Source: Lactobacillus sp. UCMA15818
Lineage (GTDB): Bacteria > Bacillota > Bacilli > Lactobacillales > Lactobacillaceae
DNA length: 39,288 nucleotides
Direction: 5' to 3'
Assembly (NCBI RefSeq): GCF_030400225.1
Contig: NZ_VJYB01000015.1
Span: forward strand, 1-39,288
Shown here: in pieces, positions 1-7,981 of the stretch
Numbering within the stretch: position 1 is the first letter of the stretch
Layout of the letters: every line of letters begins with the position of its first letter
Notes under the pieces: model-generated
The model's database searches: none
The model's input: only the letters and a program-made list of their open reading frames with translations
What the model was told of the DNA's origin: nothing
Program-made: the position numbers and the translations under genes

Positions 1-616
1 AACTGGTTTTGGAATCGTAAAGTGTATCACAAAAGAGTTTGGAGGAATACCAGATAATTTGATAGTTGAACAAGTCGGATATGGCTTTGGGACACGAGAA
101 ACTGGTAGCTTGAATGCATTGCGGGGACTACTATTAGAATCTGAACAAAGTAAAAAAAGAGTAAATACCGAAAGCGATAGTGTTATTGAAGTGCATGCAA
201 ATATTGATGATCAGTCGGGGGAACAATTATCTTTTACCATGAAAAAATTATTTGATTTTGGTGTATACGATACATTTTTTACACCGATTTTTTCAAAAAA
301 GAATAGGCCGGCGTATCAATTAACGGTTCTTGCTAAAGAAAGTGCACTAGAAGATATTATTTTAATAATTATAAAAAATAGTTCAACTTTTGGAGTTCGT
401 TGGAATGTAATGCAGCGCAAAATAATGCAACGCAAATTTGAAGTAGTCAAGACAAAATACGGACAGGTGAAAATTAAGATTGGAATATATGGAAATTTAA
501 AAAAAATATCTGTTGAATATACAAGTGCAGAAAAGATTGCTGAAGAAAAAAATTTGTCAATAAGTATTGTTATGGAAGAAGCAAAGAGAGAATACTATAA
601 AAATTTAGAGGTGTAA
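1..616 (+). CDS. larC: LarC, nickel-pincer cofactor biosynthesis protein (C-terminal part, cut by the window edge)
   Basis: The frame is open from the first bases (phase: first full codon at position 2) to the stop at 614-616, so the gene begins outside the window; the internal TTG at 59 is not the real start. Visible residues include TGFGIVK and VEQVGYGFGTRE, typical of the last half of LarC, the enzyme that inserts nickel into the pyridinium bis-thiocarboxylate mononucleotide cofactor of lactate racemase LarA (family knowledge). About 204 codons are visible. In Lactiplantibacillus plantarum LarC is made from two overlapping ORFs by ribosomal frameshifting; here no frame break is visible over the stretch that should contain that junction. 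It sits directly upstream of larD and larE, which supports the call strongly. What is upstream (larA, larB) cannot be seen. Confidence 0.9.
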   Translation, partial: TGFGIVKCITKEFGGIPDNLIVEQVGYGFGTRETGSLNALRGLLLESEQSKKRVNTESDSVIEVHANIDDQSGEQLSFTMKKLFDFGVYDTFFTPIFSKKNRPAYQLTVLAKESALEDIILIIIKNSSTFGVRWNVMQRKIMQRKFEVVKTKYGQVKIKIGIYGNLKKISVEYTSAEKIAEEKNLSISIVMEEAKREYYKNLEV

Positions 617-618
617 AA

Positions 619-1332
619 ATGATTCATCAGTTGTTAGCAGAATTTATGGGTACAGCATTAATGATTATTTTTGGGGTAGGTGTTCACGCAGATACAGTCT
701 TAAATGATACAAAATATCATGGTTCTGGACACCTGTTTGCGATCACAACATGGGCATTTGGCATTAGTGTTTCATTGTTTATTTTTGGTAATGTTACGAT
801 TAATCCTGCGATGGCACTTACACAAGTTTTATTAGGCAATATGACATGGATAGTTTTCTTTTTTACTGCAATTGTTCAAGTAATGGGAGGAGTCATTGGA
901 TCGCTAATTGTATATATTATGTATGCTGATTCCTTTAAACATTCGTATGGAAAGATTGATAATGCGACTATTCGTAATATTTTTTCCACTGCTCCAGCTA
1001 TAAGGAATCTACCAAGAAACTTTTTTGTTGAATTTTTTGCAACATTTGTTTTTTTAACATCAATTTTAGCTATTTCGCAATATAAAACACCAGGAATTGT
1101 TCCAATTGGTGTTGGGTTACTTGTATGGGCGATAGGTATGGGTATGGGTGGACCTACTGGTTTTGCGATGAATTTAGCAAGAGATATGGGGCCAAGAATT
1201 GCACATGCAGTGTTACCTATTAAAAATAAAGCTGATAGTGATTGGCAATATGGTATTTTAGTACCTGGAATTGCACCGTTTATTGGTGCAATTGCAGCAG
1301 CATTATTTGCCAAATATTATTTGGGCATATAA
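619..1332 (+). CDS. larD: LarD-like lactic acid/glycerol facilitator (MIP family)
   Basis: A 237-residue integral membrane protein of the aquaporin/GlpF family, starting two bases after larC stops, with a GAGGTG site ahead of the ATG. In lar operons the MIP member LarD lets lactate cross the membrane so that the racemase can equilibrate D- and L-lactate (family knowledge). The first half-helix carries the usual NPA (TINPAMAL, about residue 60). In the second half-helix the expected NPA is NLA (AMNLARDMGPR), which is seen directly and differs from the second MIP gene at 3355-4089, which has NPARDLGPR. Hydrophobic segments run through the whole length, and no signal peptide is needed. Lactate rather than glycerol as substrate is inferred from the operon. 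Confidence 0.88.
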   Translation: MIHQLLAEFMGTALMIIFGVGVHADTVLNDTKYHGSGHLFAITTWAFGISVSLFIFGNVTINPAMALTQVLLGNMTWIVFFFTAIVQVMGGVIGSLIVYIMYADSFKHSYGKIDNATIRNIFSTAPAIRNLPRNFFVEFFATFVFLTSILAISQYKTPGIVPIGVGLLVWAIGMGMGGPTGFAMNLARDMGPRIAHAVLPIKNKADSDWQYGILVPGIAPFIGAIAAALFAKYYLGI

Positions 1333-1350
1333 AAAAGAAAGGTGAAAAAA

Positions 1351-2184
1351 ATGGAAAATATAATAAGAAAAGAAAATAAATTGAATAGTTTAATGGGAAA
1401 GTATGGCAAAGTTATCATTGCTTTTTCAGGTGGAATTGACTCAACGCTTGTTTTAGATACGGCTGTTAAGGTATTAGGAAAAGAAAATGTCATTGCTGCT
1501 GTAGCAAATTCAGAATTATTTACAGATACTGAATTTAATAGTGCTGTTAAATTGGCAAAAAAGGCTGGAATAGAAGTTGCGGAGGTTAAGCTGAACTATT
1601 TATTTAATGAGGAAATTCGTAATAATCGGCCATCATCTTGGTATTGGATGAAGAAGATTTTTTATAAAAAGATGAATGAGTTAAAAGAAAAATTTAGTGC
1701 AGACATTGTTTTAGATGGAATGATAATGGATGATAACAATGACTTCAGACCAGGTCTAAAGGCACGTGACGAGGAGGGGATAGTTTCAATATTACAATTG
1801 GCTCAAATATATAAAGTTGAGGTTAGGAAGCTTGCTGAGAGGCGAGGCCTTGAAAATTGGAATAAAGTTGCTAGTTGTTCTGTATCCTCAAGATTCCCGT
1901 ATAATACAGAATTAACTAATGAACTGATTAATCGTGTGATGAAATCCGAAGCATATTTAAAAGTACTGGGATATAAAACGGTTAGAGTTCGTGTACAGGG
2001 TAATACAGCTAGAATCGAAGTACCTATTAGAGAAACAGTATCGTTAATAAATAGTATGAAAGAAATAAACAGACAGTTAAAATTATATGGTTTTGAATAT
2101 ATCACACTTGATTTAGAGGGGTTTAAGTCAGGGAGAATGAACGATGAGTTGTCTTCTGGAGAAAAAAGTAAACTGGTAAATTAA
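1351..2184 (+). CDS. larE: LarE, ATP-dependent sacrificial sulfur transferase
   Basis: LarE adenylates the carboxylates of the pincer-cofactor precursor and gives up the sulfur of one of its own cysteines (known for the L. plantarum enzyme, Cys176). The PP-loop AFSGGIDST lies at about residues 24-32. I take ATG at 1351, preceded by AAAGAAAGGTG, rather than the GTG at 1342 that lies inside this ribosome site. With this start the cysteine in KVASCSVSSRFPY falls exactly at residue 176, agreeing with the catalytic residue of the characterised enzyme, which supports both start and function. The protein is 277 residues long. It is 18 bases after larD and 21 before the nickel permease, in one operon. 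Confidence 0.93.
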   Translation: MENIIRKENKLNSLMGKYGKVIIAFSGGIDSTLVLDTAVKVLGKENVIAAVANSELFTDTEFNSAVKLAKKAGIEVAEVKLNYLFNEEIRNNRPSSWYWMKKIFYKKMNELKEKFSADIVLDGMIMDDNNDFRPGLKARDEEGIVSILQLAQIYKVEVRKLAERRGLENWNKVASCSVSSRFPYNTELTNELINRVMKSEAYLKVLGYKTVRVRVQGNTARIEVPIRETVSLINSMKEINRQLKLYGFEYITLDLEGFKSGRMNDELSSGEKSKLVN

Positions 2185-2205
2185 AGAAATTTTAGGAGGA
2201 GTATC

Positions 2206-3210
2206 TTGCTAAGTCAGTCAGTTAAAAAAGTATTCCCATATTATGAAGCTGTCCTGCTCAGTCACATAATTGGCATTGTATTGTTGAGTTGTGGGGCAAG
2301 ACATTTTCCCGAATTTTGGGGTCTGGGCCTACTCGCCTATTTATTCGGATTAAGGCATGCTTTTGATGCTGATCATATCGCCGCTATCGATAATACTGTT
2401 AGAAAATTGATTCAGCAGAAGTCAAAAGCTGAGGGAGTTGGATATTTCTTTTCATTAGGACATTCTACAATTGTTTTTGTGATGGTGATTGCTGTCTGCA
2501 TTTCATTAAAATGGATCAAAATCAAGTTACCTCTTTTTGAGACAATTGGTGGGACAATTGGGTCTGCAGTTTCTGGTATTTTTTTAGTAAGCATAGCTGT
2601 TATTAATTTAATTATTTTTATTGATTTGTGGAGAGCATTAAAATTAACTAATAAAAATGATTATGATGAATACTCGTTGGATAATTTACTTTTGTCACGC
2701 GGGATTCTAATTAGAATAGTAGCTCCAATTTTTAGAGTAGTCAGCAAACAGTCGCAAATGTATTTGGTTGGGTTGCTATTTGGTCTTGGATTTGATACAG
2801 CTAGTGAGATTTCGGTTATTGCGATTTCAGCTACGGCGGCAAAATCGAATATATCTTATCTAGGAATAATTTCTTTACCTATTATCTTTGCCAGTGGAAT
2901 GAGTTTGATGGATACAACAGATTCGATTATGATGGCAAGTGCATATAAATGGGCGTTAGATACACCATTCAAAAAAATTAAGTACAATTTAACTGTCACA
3001 TCTATTTCAATATTAGCTGCTTTTACGATAGGCATGTTTGAATTACTACAAGTAACAGCACAATCTTTTAGTTTAAAAAATGGGGTCATTAAATTAATCC
3101 AAGAAGTAAATATTGATTGGTTAGGGTACGGATTATGGATAATCTTAACTACAATTTGGATAATTTCATATATAATTTGGATGAGAATTAAAAAAGAAGC
3201 AAAGATATAA
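2206..3210 (+). CDS. Nickel/cobalt permease of the NiCoT (HoxN/NixA) family
   Basis: A 334-residue polytopic membrane protein with the NiCoT signatures: LRHAFDADHIAAIDN at about residues 49-63, LGHSTIVF at about 84-91, LGFDTASEISV and GMSLMDTTDS further on. These His/Asp motifs bind Ni2+ or Co2+ during uptake (family knowledge). Start is TTG at 2206 after a strong AGGAGG. As the last gene of a lar operon, it most likely brings in the nickel that LarC puts into the racemase cofactor. In L. plantarum the nickel transporter of the lar locus is of a different type, so this single-gene permease is a functional substitute by inference. Cobalt as an alternative substrate cannot be excluded from sequence. 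Confidence 0.9.
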   Translation: MLSQSVKKVFPYYEAVLLSHIIGIVLLSCGARHFPEFWGLGLLAYLFGLRHAFDADHIAAIDNTVRKLIQQKSKAEGVGYFFSLGHSTIVFVMVIAVCISLKWIKIKLPLFETIGGTIGSAVSGIFLVSIAVINLIIFIDLWRALKLTNKNDYDEYSLDNLLLSRGILIRIVAPIFRVVSKQSQMYLVGLLFGLGFDTASEISVIAISATAAKSNISYLGIISLPIIFASGMSLMDTTDSIMMASAYKWALDTPFKKIKYNLTVTSISILAAFTIGMFELLQVTAQSFSLKNGVIKLIQEVNIDWLGYGLWIILTTIWIISYIIWMRIKKEAKI

Positions 3211-3273
3211 AGGAATACTATGGATAATTTGAATGAAACGGTAGTTTTAATAATAAACTAACTTCAATATTAA

Positions 3274-3325
3274 AAATCTCACAAAGTATGAACCAATTCA
3301 TCATGTGAGATTTGTTTGTATTATT
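3274..3325 (+). terminator. Hairpin terminator after the lar operon, probably bidirectional
   Basis: AAATCTCACA (3274-3283) is a perfect inverted repeat of TGTGAGATTT (3304-3313), with a smaller TGAA/TTCA pairing inside the loop, then a T-rich tract. It lies between the convergent nickel permease and the glycerol facilitator gene and probably ends transcription from both sides. Confidence 0.6.
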
Positions 3326-3354
3326 TGATTAATTGAATTTGAGTTATTAAAGGC

Positions 3355-4089
3355 TTATAAAAAAATCATTTTGTATAATGCAACAGCACAAATACCTGCT
3401 AGAATTGGAGCGACTACTGGGACCCAGCTGTATTTCCAATTGGAAGGTCCTTTGTACTTGAGGGGAAGAATTTGGTGCACAATTCTTGGCCCAAGATCAC
3501 GAGCTGGATTTAATGCTGGGCCTGTAGGACCACCAAAAGAAGCAACGATAACCATAACTAAAAGTCCTATTCCAATAAAGCCAGACATTTGATTACCATG
3601 GCTAAAGCTTGGTGAATTAGTAATACCTAGGGCTCCAAATACAAGAATAAAAGTCCCAAAAAATTCGTTCACAAAACCGTTGAATCTGCTTGAAGTTGCA
3701 TCTGAAGTTGAAAAAGTACCAAGAACAAGGGTGGTATTTTTGGTCAAATCATAATGTGGCTTGAAACATAAATAAACGATAAATTGTCCAATAATTGCTC
3801 CTAAAAGTTGAACTGTAATGTATGGTAAAACATCATTCCAGGGAAAAAGTCCAGAAAGTGCAAGGCCAATTGTAAATGCTGGATTGATATGATTACCTGA
3901 AATAGTACCAAACATGAGGGCTGGGATCATAACCGCAAAGCCGTATCCGACAGCGATTACAATCCAGCCACTATGGCTACCCTTGGTCTTTTCGAGATCA
4001 ACTGTAGCGACTGAACCATTACCAAGAATTACCATGATAGCAGTTCCAAAAAATTCAGCAAAAAGCCGAATTGTTAGAGAATATTCCAT
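3355..4089 (-). CDS. glpF: Aquaglyceroporin (GlpF-type MIP channel)
   Basis: A 244-residue channel with both intact half-helix motifs, HINPAFTIGLA and ALNPARDLGPR; the aspartate after the second NPA is the mark of glycerol-permeable members. ATG at 4089 is preceded by AAGGAGG (complement of 4095-4101); a longer frame opening at 4104 would start inside that site and is rejected. It probably lets glycerol, small polyols, water or lactate across the membrane. It is a paralog of larD, less than 2.8 kb away and in the opposite orientation, but has its own promoter region and is not part of the lar operon. The exact solute cannot be told from sequence, so glpF is a family-level name. Confidence 0.85.
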   Translation of the reverse strand: MEYSLTIRLFAEFFGTAIMVILGNGSVATVDLEKTKGSHSGWIVIAVGYGFAVMIPALMFGTISGNHINPAFTIGLALSGLFPWNDVLPYITVQLLGAIIGQFIVYLCFKPHYDLTKNTTLVLGTFSTSDATSSRFNGFVNEFFGTFILVFGALGITNSPSFSHGNQMSGFIGIGLLVMVIVASFGGPTGPALNPARDLGPRIVHQILPLKYKGPSNWKYSWVPVVAPILAGICAVALYKMIFL

Positions 4090-4178
4090 GATTACCTCCT
4101 TCAAATAATACTTTCTAATAGTAGCATAAAAAAAATATAAGTAAATATTATATTTTGCTTTATTTTAAAGGATTTTTG

Positions 4179-4207
4179 TTGGCTTTTTGTCTAAAATATC
4201 TTAAAAT
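4179..4207 (+). promoter_or_regulatory. Sigma-A promoter of the CBS protein/dapH operon
   Basis: TTGGCT (4179-4184), a 17-base spacer and TAAAAT (4202-4207), followed 15 bases later by the Shine-Dalgarno site of the CBS gene. Confidence 0.6.
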
Positions 4208-4237
4208 AGATATATTGGCTAGAGGAGGTTACTTGTC

Positions 4238-4723
4238 GTGATTACTAAGCAGATGGAACAAATGCTAATCTCTAAACAAGATGGTTTTTTGATTCCAGCA
4301 GAAATAGTTGCAAATGTACAAGAAAATAACCATTTGGATCATGCATTTCTTGTCCTGACCAAAGTCAAATATTCATCAATCCCTGTTCTTGACAAGGAGC
4401 AGCACTTTAAGGGAATATTGACATTGCCTATGTTGACAGAGACGATGCTTGGATTAAATGGAATTGATCCTACTCGTTTAGGCAGGAAGAAGGTATCTGA
4501 GGTAATGCAAAAAGATTTTCCAACTATTAAGTTGCCATATGATATGGAAGAAATTTTGCATCTGATGATAAATCATCCATTCTTAATTGTTGTCAATGAT
4601 GATGGAATTTTTACTGGAATTGTTACTAGACGCGAAGTTCTAAAGGCAGTCAACTATATGACGCATGATTTTGATAAGCATTATACAATCACAGAAAAAG
4701 AATCAAGTCCGATACAAGACTGA
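4238..4723 (+). CDS. cbpB: CbpB/DarB-like two-CBS-domain protein, probable c-di-AMP receptor
   Basis: A 161-residue soluble protein made almost wholly of two CBS motifs (about residues 20-80 and 85-145, the second ending LIVVNDDGIFTGIVTRREVL). Start is GTG at 4238, nine bases after AGGAGG. Stand-alone CBS proteins of this size in Firmicutes (B. subtilis YkuL/DarB, listerial CbpB) bind c-di-AMP and, when free of it, act on Rel and pyruvate carboxylase (established for those proteins; inferred here). It is 27 bases ahead of dapH, and the nearby dapL and mscS genes also have counterparts in the B. subtilis yku region, which supports orthology. Ligand binding by AMP/ATP instead of c-di-AMP is the main alternative. 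Confidence 0.8.
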   Translation: MITKQMEQMLISKQDGFLIPAEIVANVQENNHLDHAFLVLTKVKYSSIPVLDKEQHFKGILTLPMLTETMLGLNGIDPTRLGRKKVSEVMQKDFPTIKLPYDMEEILHLMINHPFLIVVNDDGIFTGIVTRREVLKAVNYMTHDFDKHYTITEKESSPIQD

Positions 4724-4750
4724 TTTTTTAAGAATGAGGGAGGAATTGCT

Positions 4751-5461
4751 GTGCCTAAGCTCAACACTGAAGAAATTATTAAAACAATTGCAAATTCAAA
4801 GAAAAAAACACCTGTAAAAGTATACGTAAAAGGAAAATTAGGTGAAATTACAGTACCTGATACACTTGATTCATACTTCGAAGATAGAACGGGTATTCTT
4901 TTTGGCGACTGGAAAGATGTATCAGTTTTTTTGGATAATAATAAAGAAAAGATTACCAAATATCGTGTAGAAAATGATGGTAGAAATACCGGGGTACCAA
5001 TGATTGATAAGAAGCGCTTTAATGCACGGATTGAACCGGGTGCGATTATTCGTGATCAGGTAGAAATTGGTGACAATGCTGTTATTATGATGGGTGCTGT
5101 TATAAATATTGGTGCTGAAATTGGTGCTGGATCAATGATTGACATGGGTGCTGTTTTAGGTGGACGTGCATGGGTCGGTCAAAATTGTCATATTGGTGCA
5201 GGAACGGTGTTAGCTGGCGTGGTTGAACCTGCCTCAGCACAACCAGTTATTGTGGAAGATGACGTACTTATTGGAGCTAATGCAGTTGTCTTGGAAGGTG
5301 TGCGTGTTGGTAAAGGTGCTGTAGTTGGTGCTGGTGCGGTGGTAACTCGAGATGTAGAACCTGGGACTGTTGTAGTTGGAATGCCAGCTAAAAAGGTTAA
5401 AAATGTCTCAGAAATTAAAGATGGCAAAACTGATTTGGTGGAAGATTTACGTAATATTTAG
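4751..5461 (+). CDS. dapH: Tetrahydrodipicolinate N-acetyltransferase
   Basis: DapH acetylates 2,3,4,5-tetrahydrodipicolinate with acetyl-CoA, the first step of the acetylated branch to meso-diaminopimelate and lysine, in the cytosol. The 236-residue protein has an N-terminal DapH-specific part and a left-handed beta-helix built from hexapeptide repeats (about residues 90-215), seen in runs such as [20 protein letters not shown] and [19 protein letters not shown]. Start is GTG at 4751 after GGGAGGAA. The catalytic partner dapL is downstream; the interval of 192 bases contains a GC-rich hairpin but no gene. Length and domain order fit the family well. Confidence 0.94.
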   Translation: MPKLNTEEIIKTIANSKKKTPVKVYVKGKLGEITVPDTLDSYFEDRTGILFGDWKDVSVFLDNNKEKITKYRVENDGRNTGVPMIDKKRFNARIEPGAIIRDQVEIGDNAVIMMGAVINIGAEIGAGSMIDMGAVLGGRAWVGQNCHIGAGTVLAGVVEPASAQPVIVEDDVLIGANAVVLEGVRVGKGAVVGAGAVVTRDVEPGTVVVGMPAKKVKNVSEIKDGKTDLVEDLRNI

Positions 5462-5480
5462 AATAATCCAAGTAATTGGA

Positions 5481-5514
5481 GAAGGGGCTGGGGTGTGTTG
5501 ACTCAAGCCCCTTC
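5481..5514 (+). other. GC-rich hairpin between dapH and dapL
   Basis: GAAGGGGCT (5481-5489) pairs perfectly with AGCCCCTTC (5506-5514) around a 16-base loop. No T-run follows, so it is a poor intrinsic terminator; it may instead be an RNA-processing or stability element, or mark partial attenuation between the two dap genes. Confidence 0.5.
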
Positions 5515-5653
5515 GTTAGTATGTGCAAACAAGTTCCGCAAGTTAAGAAGTGCTGTGTGGTTTTTCTTAGCAACTGTCTTATACTGTTCGCTCTTTTTAC
5601 ATGTTCGTAATGTGTTAATGGCGTACAATTATTGAATAAAAGGAATGATTCTG

Positions 5654-6829
5654 ATGATTTTAACTGAGAAAGAACTAATTGGAATAAGACGTGAATTACA
5701 TAGAATTCCTGAAATTGGAATGGAAGAATTTGAAACACACAAAAAATTAATTTCGATTATTAAAAGTATGAACGATGGCTGGCTGGATTATAAGACTTGG
5801 AAGACAGCAATTATCGTCCATTTAAAAGGAATTGATAACACGCATACAATTGGTTATCGTACGGATATTGATGGTTTGCCGGTAACTGAAGAGACAGGCT
5901 TACTCTTTTCCTCAATAAACGAGGGGAGGATGCATGCCTGTGGACACGATATCCATATGACTGTTGCTCTTGGAATATTGAGCTTTTTTGCAGAAAAACA
6001 GCCCAATATAAATATGACATTTATTTTTCAACCTGCAGAAGAAAATGCTAGTGGCGGCAAGCAATTGTATGAAAGCGGTGCACTGGATCAGTGGATGCCT
6101 GATGAAATCTATGCTTTCCATGATAATCCTGAATTAAAAGCAGGGGTAATCGGATGTCGACAAGGAACTTTATTTGCAGGAACATGTGAGATTCATGCAA
6201 CTTTTACGGGTAAAAGTGGGCATGCAGCTTTTCCTCATAACGCAAATGATATGGTGGTAGCTGGATCTTATTTTGTAACGCAGATTCAGTCAATTGTAAG
6301 TCGAAATGTTGATCCAATTCAATCAGGTGTTGTAACACTGGGTCATTTTAATGCAGGTACAACTGGAAATGTGATTGCTGGGAAAGCTCAAATAGATGGA
6401 ACAATCAGAGCACTAACACAAGAAATGAATCTATTGATTCAAAAGAGGGTTAGAAGAATTGCTAAGTCGATTGCAGAATCATTCGAGTGTGAAGTTGAAC
6501 TTGATTTGCATCAAGGCGGATATTATCCAGTAGAGAATAACTATAAAACAACAAAAGAGTTCATTAGTTATATGTCTAACAATAAAAATGTTGTGTTTGA
6601 AAAAACAGAACCTGCAATGACCGGAGAAGATTTTGGCTTTTTATTGTCAAAGATACCTGGAACGATGTTTTGGTTAGGGGTAGACAGTCCGTATTCACTA
6701 CATTCAGAGCATCTTGCACCAAAAGAGGAAGCAATTAAAAAGGGTGTGGATGCAATGACTGGTTATTTACAAGACAGAATGGAAACAATTAGTTCAAAAG
6801 GGGCAGGATCAAAGCATACTGAATCATAA
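5654..6829 (+). CDS. dapL: N-acetyldiaminopimelate deacetylase
   Basis: An M20 metallopeptidase-family enzyme of 391 residues that removes acetate from N-acetyl-LL-diaminopimelate, completing the branch opened by dapH. Metal-binding features are visible: HACGHDIHM at about 94-102, the PAEE pair at about 127-130, and HSEHLAP near the C-terminus. The ATG at 5654 is nine bases after AAAAGGA; the ATG at 5645 overlaps that site and is less likely. Context (dapH just upstream) is what separates this from other M20 amidohydrolases, such as the paralog at 32197. Its terminator begins inside the last codons of the gene. Confidence 0.9.
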   Translation: MILTEKELIGIRRELHRIPEIGMEEFETHKKLISIIKSMNDGWLDYKTWKTAIIVHLKGIDNTHTIGYRTDIDGLPVTEETGLLFSSINEGRMHACGHDIHMTVALGILSFFAEKQPNINMTFIFQPAEENASGGKQLYESGALDQWMPDEIYAFHDNPELKAGVIGCRQGTLFAGTCEIHATFTGKSGHAAFPHNANDMVVAGSYFVTQIQSIVSRNVDPIQSGVVTLGHFNAGTTGNVIAGKAQIDGTIRALTQEMNLLIQKRVRRIAKSIAESFECEVELDLHQGGYYPVENNYKTTKEFISYMSNNKNVVFEKTEPAMTGEDFGFLLSKIPGTMFWLGVDSPYSLHSEHLAPKEEAIKKGVDAMTGYLQDRMETISSKGAGSKHTES

Positions 6830-6857
6830 AAAGGTATAACGTGATTCAGCTTTTTTT
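6819..6857 (+). terminator. Rho-independent terminator of dapL
   Basis: CTGAATCA (6819-6826, overlapping the dapL stop) pairs with TGATTCAG (6842-6849), followed by C and seven T. Confidence 0.75.
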
Positions 6858-6868
6858 CAGCTCCAAGC

Positions 6869-6884
6869 CGGACAAATATGTCCG
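6869..6884. repeat. Perfect 6+4+6 palindrome between convergent genes
   Basis: CGGACA AATA TGTCCG. It could be a weak terminator stem for mscS (minus strand) or a protein-binding site; no T-run follows on either strand, so its role is open. Confidence 0.4.
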
Positions 6885-6936
6885 ATGAGTCAAAATATTC
6901 ATTTTTCTTTTTCTTAAATTATGTTTCAAGATTTCA

Positions 6937-7851
6937 CTATTTAGATACAGCAGTTAGATTAATAGGTGAATTATTTATTTTAAATCCCTTTTGAGTTAGA
7001 ACCTCAAGATATTCAGTTAAAAAGGCCCTTTGTATGGCATATTGCGCACCATTTTTGGTATAAACTATTACACGGAAAGATAGAATTCCATTACCATTAG
7101 CAACGGTACCGAGAATTGTAGGCCCTTGTGTGATTTCCTCATATTTTGGTGCCAGTTTTTGATTTATATCTTTTATTATTGCAGTCATCTTTTGAATATC
7201 AGATGACGGATCAAAATAAATGTCGATCAGAGCACGCATATCATTGCGTGACAAGTTGCTGACAACCGTTATGTTTCTGTTTGGGATAAAGTGTAAGGTA
7301 CCGTCATAATCAATGATTTGAGTTGTTCTAAGCCCAACTGCATGAATTGTGCCACTAATGGTATCAATTTTAACTTCATCCCCAACATCAAATTGCTGTT
7401 CTAGGAGGATGAAAAAGCCAGTAACAATATCCTTAACAAATCCTTGTGCACCAAGGCCTAAAGCTACACTAAAGATTCCAGCTCCAGCAATTAATGTGCC
7501 TACTGGAACACCAATTACGGACAAAATAGCATAAAAATAAAAGAAAAGAATGCAATAATGGAAGATATTCAAAGATAAAGTATAGATTGTACTTATCCGG
7601 TTTGTTGAGAGATGCTCATTTATTTTAGCTCTTTTAAAACTATGGCTAATAATTTTTTTCCCAAGCCAATGTAAAATAAGAAAAAAAATAGATAAAAGAA
7701 TAAGTGAGAGTGTAATAGTAATCATGGTGCTAAAAATTTTATCCCAATCAATTTTGATAATAAAATGTGTAAGGATGTTTGTTTGTTTGGAAACTTGGGT
7801 TGAAACACCACTTGTAACTGAGTCAGAGCTCTTTAAATAAAATAATTGCAT
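6937..7851 (-). CDS. mscS: MscS-family mechanosensitive ion channel (YkuT-like)
   Basis: A 304-residue small-conductance mechanosensitive channel that opens when membrane tension rises and vents ions and solutes after hypo-osmotic shock. Three hydrophobic segments occupy roughly residues 35-155; the third, pore-lining one reads GTLIAGAGIFSVALGLGAQG, with the Gly/Ala packing pattern of MscS TM3, followed by the beta domain (FDVGDEVKIDTISGTIHAVG) and a mixed C-terminal vestibule domain. Start ATG at 7851 follows AAAGGAGA. It lies convergent to dapL; B. subtilis has ykuT near ykuQ and ykuR, so the neighbourhood is conserved. Its end is not followed by a good T-run terminator, only by the small palindrome at 6869. 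Confidence 0.9.
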   Translation of the reverse strand: MQLFYLKSSDSVTSGVSTQVSKQTNILTHFIIKIDWDKIFSTMITITLSLILLSIFFLILHWLGKKIISHSFKRAKINEHLSTNRISTIYTLSLNIFHYCILFFYFYAILSVIGVPVGTLIAGAGIFSVALGLGAQGFVKDIVTGFFILLEQQFDVGDEVKIDTISGTIHAVGLRTTQIIDYDGTLHFIPNRNITVVSNLSRNDMRALIDIYFDPSSDIQKMTAIIKDINQKLAPKYEEITQGPTILGTVANGNGILSFRVIVYTKNGAQYAIQRAFLTEYLEVLTQKGFKINNSPINLTAVSK

Positions 7852-7921
7852 ATAACTGTTCTCCTTTAATACTTCTATAATAACAAAAAATTGGTAAGAA
7901 TAGCGCTAAATTTTCTTTTAA

Positions 7922-7950
7922 TTGCAGTTTTTTGGTTGCAATGCTATTCT
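7922..7950 (+). promoter_or_regulatory. Sigma-A promoter of the DUF948/YtxH operon
   Basis: TTGCAG (7922-7927), spacer of 17, TATTCT (7945-7950); the start codon follows at 7982. Confidence 0.6.
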
Positions 7951-7981
7951 ATAAGCAAGTAGAAAATGAGGAGGCACAACT

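Noticed and set aside
876-1313. 145-codon open frame on the minus strand inside larD
   Set aside because: Antisense shadow of a membrane protein gene; no homology-like blocks and no start signals.
5188-5427. Open frame on the minus strand inside dapH, rich in Thr, Pro and Ala
   Set aside because: Shadow of the repetitive left-handed beta-helix coding sequence; no ribosome site or promoter.
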